Shown: piece after piece, positions 1 to 7,457 of the stretch
How positions within the stretch are numbered: the first letter of the stretch is position 1
How the letters are laid out: every line of letters begins with the position of its first letter
IMG/VR virus record: IMGVR_UViG_3300021403_000004
Span: 1-64,000 of that record
Direction: 5' to 3' (one strand)
Source: a virus
Length of the DNA stretch: 64,000 bases
Made by a program: the position numbers and the translations under genes
The notes under the pieces: generated by a model
The model's database searches: none
Told to the model about the DNA's origin: nothing
The model's input: the letters and a program-made list of their open reading frames with translations, nothing else

Positions 1-159
1 GTACGGGGCGGGAGGGTAGCCCTGCTGCGGGGACGGGTACTGAGGCGGGTACTGAGGCTGAGCCGGGGAAGGGTACGAGGGCTGCTGAGGCGGGTACTGA
101 GCGGGGTACGTCACAGTGGAAGTGTCCTTGCGCTTGTCCGTGTCCTGGAGCCGCCGCAC
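1..159 (-). CDS. Pro/Gln/Tyr-rich protein, N-terminal part only
   Basis: Minus-strand reading frame that runs off the left edge of the window. From a GTG at 159 (or an in-frame GTG at 114) it encodes a charged start followed by repeats of QYPPQYP type, caused by tandem GGGTACTGAGGC units around 37-57. Such low-complexity Pro/Tyr/Gln leaders often precede membrane or structural domains in actinobacterial proteins, but the functional part is outside the window and no function can be given. Start choice is uncertain. Confidence 0.45.
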   Translation of the reverse strand, partial: MRRLQDTDKRKDTSTVTYPAQYPPQQPSYPSPAQPQYPPQYPSPQQGYPPAPY

Positions 160-284
160 AGTCCCCGGTCACCCGGGAGACGCGGCGCGCTGGCCCGGGT
201 GCGTCATCCCGACGAGCTCCGGAGGTCCCGACACTACACCTCCTGCCGATGACGCGTACAGACTTCCCGCGAAAAATCCTGGGC

Positions 285-445
285 AGTGGTCTCGTGGCTG
301 GCACTACGACGATGGCTGCATGATCGCGGGGGACACTGGCGTTCTGGCTGGCATGACGATGAGGGCGGCACGGTCATTGGGCTTCTGGCTGGCACGATGA
401 TGAGGGCGGCACGGTCATGAGGCACGAGATGATGGGCTGGCCTGG
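285..445 (-). repeat. AGCC-box array, minus orientation
   Basis: The stretch 160-468 has no convincing gene. It contains TGGCTGGC boxes (reverse complement of GCCAGCCA) and two near-identical copies of CTGGCTGGCACGATGATGAG with GGGCGGCACGGTCAT following. This is the reverse-strand form of the arrays seen at 37-43 kb. CTCTTACAG at 453-461 is a remnant of the start-associated motif in minus orientation. Confidence 0.6.
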
Positions 446-468
446 CTGCGCGTCTCTTACAGGGATGC

Positions 469-657
469 TCATGGCGCCGTTAGCCGACCGTGGCCCTCGC
501 ACAGCGGGCACGGCGGGCCGTCCGGGTGGTGCGCGTCGCAGAAGTACTGCGGGCTGGCCACGCCCCCGGCCAGCGGCGCCAGCCGGGACACCGTGGCAGG
601 CGCCCCGCACTCCTGGCACGTGGCCGGGCCGTAAGGCGTCATGAGGGTGAAGGCCAT
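469..657 (-). CDS. small zinc-ribbon protein
   Basis: A 62-residue protein with two CxxC knuckles (CQEC near residue 14 and CPLC near residue 51) and an intervening C..HH, as expected for a small treble-clef or zinc-ribbon fold. Function is unknown; such short metal-binding proteins are common among early genes of actinophages. It is transcribed divergently from the gene at 713 and shares the promoter region 660-690. The ATG at 657 is the only sensible start. Confidence 0.6.
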   Translation of the reverse strand: MAFTLMTPYGPATCQECGAPATVSRLAPLAGGVASPQYFCDAHHPDGPPCPLCEGHGRLTAP

Positions 658-667
658 GCCATGAGCC

Positions 668-687
668 TATACCATACTGTAAGAGAC
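668..687 (+). promoter_or_regulatory. start-associated motif, divergent promoter region
   Basis: TATACCATACTGTAAGAGAC. It carries the motif ATACTGTAAGAGAC found upstream of many genes in this window. The -10-like ATACTG lies 39 nt from the GTG at 713, and the same patch serves the minus gene starting at 657. Confidence 0.5.
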
Positions 688-712
688 TACGTGCCAGGAA
701 AGGAGCGCACCC

Positions 713-1294
713 GTGACCGTTACCACTGTCATGACCAGCGCGCGGCAGCACGCCGCCCATGCCCGGGCCGAGCAGATCCGGCTGAACGTGCAGCGCGCTG
801 CCGTGCTGTACGTCCAGGCCATCGTGGAGAAGGACTGGCAGGCGCTCGGCTACGGCGGCGTGCCGGACTGGGCGGCAGGCGAGTTCGGGCCGGACCGGTT
901 TTCCGCCGAGCGCCGCCGGGAGATCGTCGCCTTGCTGACCCAGGCCGGCTACACCACCCGGCAGATCGCGGCGGCCACCGGGGCCGGGCACAGCACGGTG
1001 AACAAGGACCAGCGGGAGAACGGCCTGCTGGTGCCCAGCCCGACGGCCCGGCAGCAGGCTGCCCTGGACAGCAACGCGCTGCGCCGCCAGCAGGCCGCGG
1101 AGCTGGCCGAGCAGGAACGGCTGCTGGCCGGGCAGCTGCTGGCGCAGTGGGCCGATCGCGAGCTGCTGCTCCTGCGCTACATCCGGAACGCGGGGATGCC
1201 GCTGGCCGTGGTGGATGACCTGATCGCGCGGCTGGCCAGCTACCGTGACGCCCTGGCGCACGCCCGCCCCCGCGGCAAGGAGGAAGGCTCATGA
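713..1294 (+). CDS. HTH DNA-binding protein, paralogue of the next gene
   Basis: A 193-residue protein. Residues about 60-100 form a helix-turn-helix (LLTQAGYTTRQIAAATGAGH then STVNKD), of the type used by ParB-like and transposase-like regulators. A second conserved block near residues 140-175 (LAQWADRELLLLRYIRNAG) recurs in the downstream protein, so the two are paralogues. A good ribosome site (AAGGAG, 698-703) precedes the GTG start. Its TGA overlaps the next ATG (ATGA), so the pair is translationally coupled. Likely a phage regulator or partition/replication accessory protein; the operator is unknown. Confidence 0.7.
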   Translation: MTVTTVMTSARQHAAHARAEQIRLNVQRAAVLYVQAIVEKDWQALGYGGVPDWAAGEFGPDRFSAERRREIVALLTQAGYTTRQIAAATGAGHSTVNKDQRENGLLVPSPTARQQAALDSNALRRQQAAELAEQERLLAGQLLAQWADRELLLLRYIRNAGMPLAVVDDLIARLASYRDALAHARPRGKEEGS

Positions 1295-3201
1295 AGATGG
1301 CGCCACCAGCAGTGCGGCCAGCAGAGGGGCTGCGGCGCGCGGCAGCTGACCGGGCTGAGCAGATCCGGCTGGGGCTGCAGGGCACCGCGGTGCTGTACGC
1401 ACGGGCGGTGGCCGAGAACGACTGGCAGGCACTCGGCTATAAGGGCGTGCAGGCCTGGGCCGTCGCCGAGTTCGGCTTCGACCGGTTCTCCGCTGAGCGG
1501 CGGCGCGAGATCGTCGCCCTGCTCACGGATGCCGGCTACACGCAGCGCAAGATCGCGGCAGCCGTGAACGCGGGTCACGCCACCGTGCGGCGCGACCAGC
1601 AGGCCCTGGCTGGTGGGCCAGATGGCTCACAAGAACGCCCGAAGTTCACCAGCACTGACCACGACAGCACGGGCCTGACGGGGCCGCTGCCCGCCGTGAA
1701 CGCCCGCCAGCAGGCGGCCCGGGACCGGGAAGCCCGGCGCGAGCAGGAGCGCGTGTCAGCACTGCTGGCAGCGGAGCGCATCGTGGCGGACGGCTTCACA
1801 ATGCCTGCGCAGAGGCAAGAGAACTGCGACATGGAGGGCGGCGAGTACTACCCGTCCGTGCACCCGGCGGAGCAGGCCCGGCGCGAGCAGGAGCTGCTGC
1901 GCGCGGACGCTGCTGCGGTGCTGGATGACGAGGACGAGAGCCTGACCCCGGCTGTCCTCCCGCAGCCACGGCACGTGATCCCGGCGCGCCCGGCAGAGCA
2001 GTACGTCCCGGCCGCGGTGGACGCCTTGCGGCGCGGCCTGACGCAAGGCCAGTTCGGGCGCGAGGCAGGGCTGCCGGACAACAGCATGGTGCTGAGCAAG
2101 GCCTGGGGCGCGGCCGGCGAGCGGCTGCGGGCAGAAGCCGCCATCGCAGGCCAGCACGCGCCTGCTGCCGTGGAGGAGCTCGCTGGCTACCAGCAGGTGC
2201 TCGCGCAGTGGGCGGACTGGGAAGGCCGGCTGGTCGCGCACGTGCGGGATGCCGGGGTGCCCCTGGTGGTGCTGGATGACCTGATCCGGCGGCTGGCGGA
2301 GTTGCGGCGTGCACTGTTAGTTCTCTTGCAGGCCGTACCGTCTCATGATACGGTACGGCGCATGATAAGAATCGAGCAGGCAGCCCTCCATGAGAAGGCA
2401 GCCGAGCAGGATCGCGCGCAGGCTGAGACTGCATGGCGGCAGGCATGGTGGCAGACTACGCTAGCGCTAGGCGAGCCAGCAGATTCCGACCGGAAAAGTG
2501 TCTCAGCAGCGTACGACATCGCGGAGCGCATTCTCGGGCAGTCGCGAACCTGGTTGGCGACACGGCGCATGACAGGCAAAGCACTAAAAGATCTTGTGCT
2601 TGAGGACAAGATCTTTTCGCTTCCCACCCGCCTGGCTGTGCAGTACGTTCAGTCGAAAGCCGATCCAGCTCAAGCAGTAGCAGTTCTCCAGGACGCCGAA
2701 GCACGCGAGCTTTCCCTAAGGGACTTCGCAGCTGAGCTAGGCACGCAGCCGCAGTCCTGGCTGCGCGAGGATGAGCAGCACCAGCGTCCTGTTACGCCAG
2801 AGCAGATGCAGGCCAGGCCCGTAACCGAGCAGGCACGGGTGATCCAGCGGGCTCTCGGCAATCCCGAGGTAGCCAGGGCAGTCTTCCGGGACCAGGACTG
2901 CAAGGCCGGCGTCATGAGCGCACTCCGGCATGATGACCGGCAGGAAGGTTCCACGGCAACCCCGTCCGCACCATCGCCAGCTAAGCCCAGCCTGACTAGG
3001 CTCGACGTCCTCATCTTCCTGGCTGATGCTAAGGACGCGCTACGGCGGGCATCCCGGCTAAGCGTCTCCCTTGGCCTCGCAGGTGACGACGAGGTCTTGA
3101 GTGACCTCGGCGACGTAGAGACAGAGGCTGAGCAGTTCCGTCGCTACCTCACGGGCATGGGCCTGGATGAGGCCATTGCGAAGATCATGGAAGGAGCTTG
3201 A
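1291..3201 (+). CDS. long HTH protein with extra C-terminal domain and an embedded 30-bp element
   Basis: 636 residues. Residues 1-110 repeat the HTH module of the upstream gene (LLTDAGYTQRKIAAAVNAGH), and residues about 310-345 repeat its LAQWADWEG...LDDLIRRLAEL block. From about residue 350 to the end is a separate helical domain, faintly like DUF6192-type actinobacterial HTH proteins (inference); the DNA encoding it is less GC-biased, which suggests a fusion. Residues 171-180 (MPAQRQENCD) are encoded by a perfect copy of the dispersed 30-bp element, read through in frame. Starts at the ATGA overlap with the preceding gene. Confidence 0.7.
   Translation: MKMAPPAVRPAEGLRRAAADRAEQIRLGLQGTAVLYARAVAENDWQALGYKGVQAWAVAEFGFDRFSAERRREIVALLTDAGYTQRKIAAAVNAGHATVRRDQQALAGGPDGSQERPKFTSTDHDSTGLTGPLPAVNARQQAARDREARREQERVSALLAAERIVADGFTMPAQRQENCDMEGGEYYPSVHPAEQARREQELLRADAAAVLDDEDESLTPAVLPQPRHVIPARPAEQYVPAAVDALRRGLTQGQFGREAGLPDNSMVLSKAWGAAGERLRAEAAIAGQHAPAAVEELAGYQQVLAQWADWEGRLVAHVRDAGVPLVVLDDLIRRLAELRRALLVLLQAVPSHDTVRRMIRIEQAALHEKAAEQDRAQAETAWRQAWWQTTLALGEPADSDRKSVSAAYDIAERILGQSRTWLATRRMTGKALKDLVLEDKIFSLPTRLAVQYVQSKADPAQAVAVLQDAEARELSLRDFAAELGTQPQSWLREDEQHQRPVTPEQMQARPVTEQARVIQRALGNPEVARAVFRDQDCKAGVMSALRHDDRQEGSTATPSAPSPAKPSLTRLDVLIFLADAKDALRRASRLSVSLGLAGDDEVLSDLGDVETEAEQFRRYLTGMGLDEAIAKIMEGA
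1801..1830 (+). repeat. 30-bp dispersed element, copy 1 (inside a gene)
   Basis: Begins ATGCCTGCGCAGAGGCAA and ends GAGAACTGCGAC. TGCCT/AGGCA can form a hairpin around the palindrome CTGCGCAG. This copy is in frame within the 1291-3201 gene and adds ten residues without a stop. Confidence 0.9.
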
Positions 3202-3205
3202 GCGC

Positions 3206-3721
3206 ATGACCGTCATAGATGCTGACACCGGGCTGTTCGCGGGCATGAGCCCGGATGACAAGGCCGATGCTGTCCTGCAGAGCCTGAGCGTGGATGCAGA
3301 GGTAACCCTTCAGGACATCATGCGCGCGTCCGGCCTTACCGCCAGCCAGGTTCACGCGGGCATCCGCCATCTGCGCGAAGCACGCGGTGAGCAGTGCGTC
3401 CTCACGCATCGTCGCGGCGCCAAGTCAACGTACCGGCTGGCAGAGAATGCTCCTGAAGTACGCGATTACGCCAATCGCCGCATGCGGCACTGGCGCTGCC
3501 AGATCAGGGTCCTCCAGGCGGAGATGGACACGGCCATGCGCTTGCTGCCCGAAGGGCACGTGAAGAAGGTGCTTACAGCGTCGGCAATCCTTAACACCCT
3601 GCTTCTCACGCTAGAGCTCAACGACGCCATGGACAAGGACCTCGAACGCCGCGAGCTAGCCCTGGAGCGCAAGGTGGCCTCCCTCAACAAGAAGCGGCGC
3701 GTGCCAGTGCGGGCCGGCTAG
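3206..3721 (+). CDS. winged-helix DNA-binding protein
   Basis: 171 residues. The N-terminal 70 residues look like a winged helix (VTLQDIMRASGLTASQVHAG then IRHLREARGE, and a beta-wing with TYRLAE). The C-terminal half is helical and basic and ends KKRRVPVRAG. It follows the HTH pair with only four bases between stop and start, after a GGAAGGAG ribosome site, so it belongs to the same operon. Probably a regulator or replication-control protein; the exact target cannot be read from sequence. An upstream in-frame start (3167) lies inside the preceding gene and was not used. Confidence 0.65.
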   Translation: MTVIDADTGLFAGMSPDDKADAVLQSLSVDAEVTLQDIMRASGLTASQVHAGIRHLREARGEQCVLTHRRGAKSTYRLAENAPEVRDYANRRMRHWRCQIRVLQAEMDTAMRLLPEGHVKKVLTASAILNTLLLTLELNDAMDKDLERRELALERKVASLNKKRRVPVRAG

Positions 3722-3729
3722 CCGCACAC

Positions 3730-3849
3730 TCACCAGCCGCGCAGCCGCAGATAGCCCCGGTAGAGCCACATCCGCGCGCTCCAGCGCCACGCGCGGCGTT
3801 CCTCGCGGGCGATCTCTTCGGCGTTCCGGCACTCGCTGGGCTTCACCAT
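3730..3849 (-). CDS. 39-residue Arg/Trp-rich peptide
   Basis: Short minus-strand frame with an amphipathic, Arg- and Trp-rich helix (EEIAREERRAWRWSARMWLY). The ATG at 3849 has no Shine-Dalgarno but lies about 9 nt downstream of a minus-strand AGTATACTAGACC box, so it would be a leaderless start from the divergent promoter shared with 3893. No family recognised; could be spurious. Confidence 0.4.
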   Translation of the reverse strand: MVKPSECRNAEEIAREERRAWRWSARMWLYRGYLRLRGW

Positions 3850-3858
3850 GAGGTCTAG

Positions 3859-3873
3859 TATACTGCGAGATAC
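3859..3873 (+). promoter_or_regulatory. start-associated motif TATACTGCGAGATAC
   Basis: A copy of the TATACTRTAAGAGAC-like box, 34 nt before the leader ORF at 3893, followed by a strong GAGGAGG ribosome site. Confidence 0.5.
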
Positions 3874-3892
3874 ACGACGAGAGGAGGCAGCG

Positions 3893-3925
3893 ATGCGTCG
3901 CACCAAGCATCTCCCGGGCATGTAA
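3893..3925 (+). CDS. 10-codon leader peptide (MRRTKHLPGM)
   Basis: ATG to TAA in 11 codons, preceded by GAGGAGG at a proper distance. Its last codons form the 5' arm of a hairpin (3911-3919 with 3930-3938) whose 3' arm overlaps the GGAGGAGG ribosome site of the next gene. Translation of the leader would open that site. Function as a coupling leader is inferred. Confidence 0.45.
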   Translation: MRRTKHLPGM

Positions 3926-3938
3926 TCCCGCCCGGGAG
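3911..3938 (+). promoter_or_regulatory. hairpin sequestering a ribosome binding site
   Basis: CTCCCGGGC pairs perfectly with GCCCGGGAG across a 10-nt loop that contains the leader stop codon. The 3' arm contains part of the ribosome site (GGGAGGAGG, 3934-3942) for the gene starting at 3954. Confidence 0.55.
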
Positions 3939-3953
3939 GAGGTGAACGTTTAG

Positions 3954-4091
3954 TTGCCAGCGAGCAAGACCAGCAAGGGCCGTAAGATTGGCCGTAATCG
4001 CGTGAAGTGCGCGAAGTACGCCGCAGAGCACCGCCGGGTCAAGAACAACCCGGCCCGCACCCCGCGGCCGAATGAGAAGACGCCGCACTGA
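3954..4091 (+). CDS. small basic conserved phage protein
   Basis: 45 residues from a TTG start: strongly basic, with the pattern GRKIGRNRVKCAKYAAEHRR followed by VKNN and a Pro/Arg tail. Short K/R-rich proteins of this pattern (KGRK..C..Y..HRR.KN) occur widely in tailed phages; the role is unknown, possibly nucleic-acid binding. Too short for most gene callers. The TTG is preceded by GGAGGAGG, which is partly buried in the 3911-3938 hairpin, suggesting translational coupling to the 10-codon leader. Confidence 0.6.
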   Translation: MPASKTSKGRKIGRNRVKCAKYAAEHRRVKNNPARTPRPNEKTPH

Positions 4092-4152
4092 TGAAGGCAG
4101 CCCGGCCAGCAAGGCGCGCACTCCCTTTGCTGGCCGGGTCCTTCGCGTGCCG

Positions 4153-4404
4153 TCAGGCGGGCGGTGCAGCCGGGGTGGCTGCTGACGTCACCGCGCCGAC
4201 GGCGGTGTCCAGGGCCGACTGGGTGGACGCCAGCTGTGCCACGGCCGCGTTCAGCGCCGTGGTATCCACTCCGGCGGGCATGGCCGCCAGCTCAGCCTGG
4301 ATGGCCTGCACGTCGGTGCCGAGCTGGGTCACTTGCGTGCCGATGTCGGTCATCGTGGCGTTAAGCTGGGCCACTGCCGTGTTGATGTCGTCTTGCGCTG
4401 CCAT
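4153..4404 (-). CDS. coiled-coil protein
   Basis: 83 residues with heptad-like Ala/Leu/Val/Thr pattern (INTAVAQLNATMTDIGTQVT...), ending in a Pro/Ala tail; an elongated coiled coil is expected. Similar short coiled coils accompany tail or lysis genes in actinophages. The start at 4404 follows AGGAG. An in-frame ATG at 4476 would add 24 residues. Its 5' side faces the divergent promoter at 4550. Confidence 0.6.
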   Translation of the reverse strand: MAAQDDINTAVAQLNATMTDIGTQVTQLGTDVQAIQAELAAMPAGVDTTALNAAVAQLASTQSALDTAVGAVTSAATPAAPPA

Positions 4405-4549
4405 TATTTCTCCTGTCTGCCCGGTCAGCCGGTACTCCATTCCGTGGAGCAGCCGCCGGAGCTCTTCGTCAGTCATGGTCGACAGTACCGTGCGGCCCGG
4501 CACGGGGGACAGCGCCCGGCAGGCGCAGGAAGCGGGCACGCGGGTCGTA

Positions 4550-4564
4550 TATACTATAAGAGAC
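4550..4564 (+). promoter_or_regulatory. start-associated motif TATACTATAAGAGAC
   Basis: Best-consensus copy of the motif, 25 nt before the ParB-like gene, which has only a poor Shine-Dalgarno. Confidence 0.55.
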
Positions 4565-4589
4565 AGCAAACCCCGTAGAATGGAACCTG

Positions 4590-5396
4590 ATGACTGAGGC
4601 AGGCAAGGCAGCCCAGGACCTCGCCCGGCGGCTGGCGCCAGCCAGCGTGGCGGTCCGGCTGCCCGACGGCAGCACGCAGGCGCGCGCGCTGGAAGTGCAC
4701 CCGCTGGCGCTGATGGTCCCCGGCATGAACGAGGAGGACGACAAGCGGCTGCGCGCCGACATCGTGGCCAATGGCGTCCGGGAGCCGCTGATCATGCTGG
4801 ACGGCAAGGTCCTGGACGGCCGCAACCGGCTGCGGATCGCCAGCCAGGAAGGCGTCACGGTCAGCCTGAAGGAATTCGACGGTGACGAGGATGCTGCGCG
4901 GGCACTGGTCTGGAGCGTCAACGTTGCCCGGCGGCACCTGAGCACCCCGCAGCTGGCGCTCATCGCCGACCGGTTCGGCTTCATCACCGAGGCCCGTGAG
5001 CACGACAGCGCCCGGTGGCCGAGGGTGGTCTCGGAGCGGATCGGCGGCGCCGTCACCCCGGCCACCTTGCAGCGGTTTGACCAGGGGCGCGTCACGCAGG
5101 CACCGGTCACGGTCGCCAAGATCGACTCCGGGCAGATCCGGCGGGTGGACGTGGCCGTGAAGTCGGCTGCCGCCGAGCTGGGCATCAGCGTCCCGCCCAC
5201 GGTGTCCCGGTCGCCCTGGGACCGGCTCGGCTGCGCCCGCGGCGACGTGCTGGCCGCCGAGCGCGCGGTGCTGAACGGCGACCCGCTGGATGCCGTGCAG
5301 TTCGCCGAGCGGGCCCGCGAGATCCAGGCGGCGCTGGTGCGCATTGACCAGCTGATGCGGATGGACAAGCTGCTGCGCAGCGCGGGGGTCAACTAA
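4590..5396 (+). CDS. ParB/Srx-fold nuclease-domain protein
   Basis: 268 residues. Residues about 36-85 match a ParB N-terminal domain: NEEDDKRLRADIVANGVREP then LIMLDGKVLDGRNRLRIA, containing the GRNR motif of ParB/Sulfiredoxin-fold proteins. VWSVNVARRHLSTPQLALIA follows, as in ParB proteins that continue into a helical DNA-binding part. In phages these act as partition, DNA-modification or nuclease accessory proteins. No ParA is visible nearby, so plasmid-like partition is not supported. Plus-strand, single gene after its own start-associated motif. Confidence 0.75.
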   Translation: MTEAGKAAQDLARRLAPASVAVRLPDGSTQARALEVHPLALMVPGMNEEDDKRLRADIVANGVREPLIMLDGKVLDGRNRLRIASQEGVTVSLKEFDGDEDAARALVWSVNVARRHLSTPQLALIADRFGFITEAREHDSARWPRVVSERIGGAVTPATLQRFDQGRVTQAPVTVAKIDSGQIRRVDVAVKSAAAELGISVPPTVSRSPWDRLGCARGDVLAAERAVLNGDPLDAVQFAERAREIQAALVRIDQLMRMDKLLRSAGVN

Positions 5397-5419
5397 CCCG
5401 TAGCACCACCGCCCGGCCT

Positions 5420-5611
5420 TCATGATGTGGTAGCCGCGTCGCAGTTCTCTTGCCTCTGCGCAGGCATTGTCAGGACTCCGGAGAAGCCGAAAAAGAAACC
5501 GAGCAAGGCGCCTTCATCGATCGTGCGCCCCTTCTGGCTGGCAACCCATCCACCCAGGATGCCACATAGCGTAGCCGCCAGGATTGCGAGTCCCAGGAAC
5601 AGGCTAATCAT
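5420..5611 (-). CDS. small membrane protein with a tail replaced by the 30-bp element
   Basis: 63 residues. Two hydrophobic segments (SLFLGLAILAATLCGILGGW and LLGFFFGFSGVL) around a KGRTIDEGA loop match a common family of tiny actinobacterial membrane proteins with a KGRSxxxGFxLGxxxGxxGxI core. The expected hydrophobic C-terminus is absent; instead the frame enters a 30-bp element copy (MPAQRQENCD) and ends five residues later. The ATG overlaps the stop of the nuclease gene (AATGATTAG), so it is coupled to it. Confidence 0.6.
   Translation of the reverse strand: MISLFLGLAILAATLCGILGGWVASQKGRTIDEGALLGFFFGFSGVLTMPAQRQENCDAATTS
5438..5467 (-). repeat. 30-bp dispersed element, copy 2
   Basis: Perfect copy in minus orientation, encoding the last residues of the small membrane protein. 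With copy 3 (7428-7457), also minus, it forms direct repeats about 1.99 kb apart that bracket the nuclease gene. Confidence 0.9.
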
Positions 5612-7457
5612 TGGACTTTGGCTTCCGGATGATCGTCCCTGGGCAGCCAGGGCCGCCATCATAAGCTGACGTGGGCCGATAATACGGGCAGTTCCCCGTC
5701 ATCAGGTCATCAGCCAGGGCGAACGCCTCTGCGCCGTTAACCGTTGCGCAATACACCGGTTCAACCAGGCCAGTGGGCTCCACGGATACGACCTTCCAGT
5801 AACTTTCCCGCTCTGGCTGCTCGTTGGCAGTTTGTGCGTAAGCCTGGTGTGCGTCCTTCAAGAAGAACCATGCGGGGAGATCGCGCCGTTGAAGGCCGAT
5901 ACTGAAAAGATCCGTGGCCTCAGTGGCGTTAATGCCGATGCGCGCCTTCTTGGAGACCTGGCGGTAACCGATGCCGCACACGGCTGCAAGGTCGCGCACG
6001 AACAGCAAGTCCTCTTCCCGGGCTGATGATAGCGAGCACTGGCCGGCAGGGGTGACGTTCCCGTCTGCGGCAAAGTACCCGGCTAGCCAGCTCAGCAGGA
6101 AGGAGCGTGACTCACTCAGCGGTGGCAGCTCCTTCCAGAACCTGGGGAGCCCGTAAATGTGCTTCACGCCTTCATACTGCTTGAAGGCCGGGAAGAACCG
6201 GAGCATCACATCCTTGCCGTTGCTCGCGTCAAAAATGCACAGTGTTGCGGGTCGCTGGCCTTGCCCGATCGTGCCGTCACCAAAGGTGAAGCCCTGGGCC
6301 ACCGCGACGTCCATCATGTCCGGCATGCTGGCGGTACTGCGCCGCAGCGGCTGGAGCAAGTCTCCCGGCTGAAGCTCGGCAGTGACCTTGCGCCACTGGT
6401 GCCGGACGATTCTGGCGCCATTAGGCTGCCTGCGCGCCCGGTCCGTCACGAACCAGCCGTGCTCAGCCGTGGCCCTGATTTCCTTGCGCAGGCGCCGGTC
6501 TTCCAGCACGATGCGGTACGTTGGCTGCTGCCCGAAGTACCGCACAGGCGCTTCCTGGAAGCTGCCGGTGCGCATGCGGCTCCCGTCAGCGCTCAGCGTT
6601 GGCACGAGGAGCTCATGGGTGCCTGCTGCCAGCTGCGCAATGGGCCGGATCCCGTTCCGGGTGACGACTTCGGTTGACGCTCCAAGACATACGTAACATT
6701 CGTCATCATCAGGCGCAGCAGGCACTTGCATGAACGTCATGCGGCCAGCCGTGACTTCTGCCGCTATGAGCTTGCGGACGGCCGTGCGCTCCAGCATCCG
6801 GGCGACCAGCGCGTCGTCTTCCGGCGCGATCACGCGCTCCCAGACGTACATGCCATCCAGGGTGGCCGCCGTGCGCGGATAGGCAGCGAGCACCACGCGC
6901 TTTACCGGCAGGCCCAGCGCCCGGAAGCCCAGGCCGTACAGCAGTAGCTGGACCCGGTACTTCTGGGATGGGCCGCGATTCCTGATCTTGCTGAGGGACG
7001 TGGGACCCAAGCACTTGTGGTCGACGATACTGTGTTCGAAAGCATCATAGAGGTCCGCTGTCCCGGCATGGTCGGGGTGCGGGACGACCCGGGTCTCCGT
7101 TACCCAGCGCAGCATCCGCTCACGGGCGTTGTCGTCCAGGAAGGCTTGCGCCAGCCAGGCGTGAATCGCTGTCCCGACGATGCTCGGCCACGGGTCGAAG
7201 ACGTTGTTCGTCTTCTGCAGGCCCGCCAGCTTGCCGACAACCTGGCGGTCGCACTGCACTCCAAGCTCACTGGGACCCAGGTGCACTTGCTGGGAGCGCG
7301 GGGCCAGCGTGGCCTGCCGGGTGATGACGCCCTTCAGCTCACGGGCGTACCGTGACGCCCAGGCGGTGTTGCCGTCCAGTGCCCGGGGAGCTGTGGCCAT
7401 GAAGTCGGCCGGGGACATGGATATCATGTCGCAGTTCTCTTGCCTCTGCGCAGGCAT
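5604..7457 (-). CDS. RecB/Cas4-like PD-(D/E)XK nuclease interrupted by an intein
   Basis: 617 codons. Host protein: residues 1-256 and 590-617 (about 284 after splicing). It has a RecB/Cas4-type core with GTADLYD and IVDHK (metal-binding and catalytic motifs) and a conserved Cys early (SELGVQCDR). A terminal cysteine cluster is assembled only after splicing (ECYV joined to CPYY, then PGC), giving the C, CxxC, C pattern of 4Fe-4S nucleases. Such enzymes act as 5'-3' exonucleases in phage recombination. Residues 257-589 are the intein. The start codon and first ten residues come from a 30-bp element; an internal start (MISMSPADF, residue 11) is equally possible. Coupled to the small membrane gene downstream. 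Confidence 0.8.
   Translation of the reverse strand: MPAQRQENCDMISMSPADFMATAPRALDGNTAWASRYARELKGVITRQATLAPRSQQVHLGPSELGVQCDRQVVGKLAGLQKTNNVFDPWPSIVGTAIHAWLAQAFLDDNARERMLRWVTETRVVPHPDHAGTADLYDAFEHSIVDHKCLGPTSLSKIRNRGPSQKYRVQLLLYGLGFRALGLPVKRVVLAAYPRTAATLDGMYVWERVIAPEDDALVARMLERTAVRKLIAAEVTAGRMTFMQVPAAPDDDECYVCLGASTEVVTRNGIRPIAQLAAGTHELLVPTLSADGSRMRTGSFQEAPVRYFGQQPTYRIVLEDRRLRKEIRATAEHGWFVTDRARRQPNGARIVRHQWRKVTAELQPGDLLQPLRRSTASMPDMMDVAVAQGFTFGDGTIGQGQRPATLCIFDASNGKDVMLRFFPAFKQYEGVKHIYGLPRFWKELPPLSESRSFLLSWLAGYFAADGNVTPAGQCSLSSAREEDLLFVRDLAAVCGIGYRQVSKKARIGINATEATDLFSIGLQRRDLPAWFFLKDAHQAYAQTANEQPERESYWKVVSVEPTGLVEPVYCATVNGAEAFALADDLMTGNCPYYRPTSAYDGGPGCPGTIIRKPKSND
5691..6689 (-). mobile_element. 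intein with LAGLIDADG homing endonuclease (nuclease host)
   Basis: 333 residues from C257 (CLGASTEVVTRNG, block A) to N589 (ALADDLMTGN). Block B is TAEHGWFVT with its TxxH. Two LAGLIDADG helices are visible (VAQGFTFGDGTI and LLSWLAGYFAADG), so the endonuclease looks intact. The C-terminus ends TGN before Cys+1 rather than the usual HN. Insertion lies between the two Cys of a CxxC Fe-S ligand pair. Confidence 0.85.
7428..7457 (-). repeat. 30-bp dispersed element, copy 3 (supplies a start codon)
   Basis: Perfect minus-strand copy. Its ATG is the first possible start codon of the intein-containing nuclease. The following 7458-7570 holds no gene but has a minus-oriented TGGCTGGCT box at 7511-7519. 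Confidence 0.9.

Noticed and set aside
4590-5396. Plasmid-type ParAB partition locus
   Set aside because: No ParA ATPase in the window and no parS-like palindromes next to the gene.
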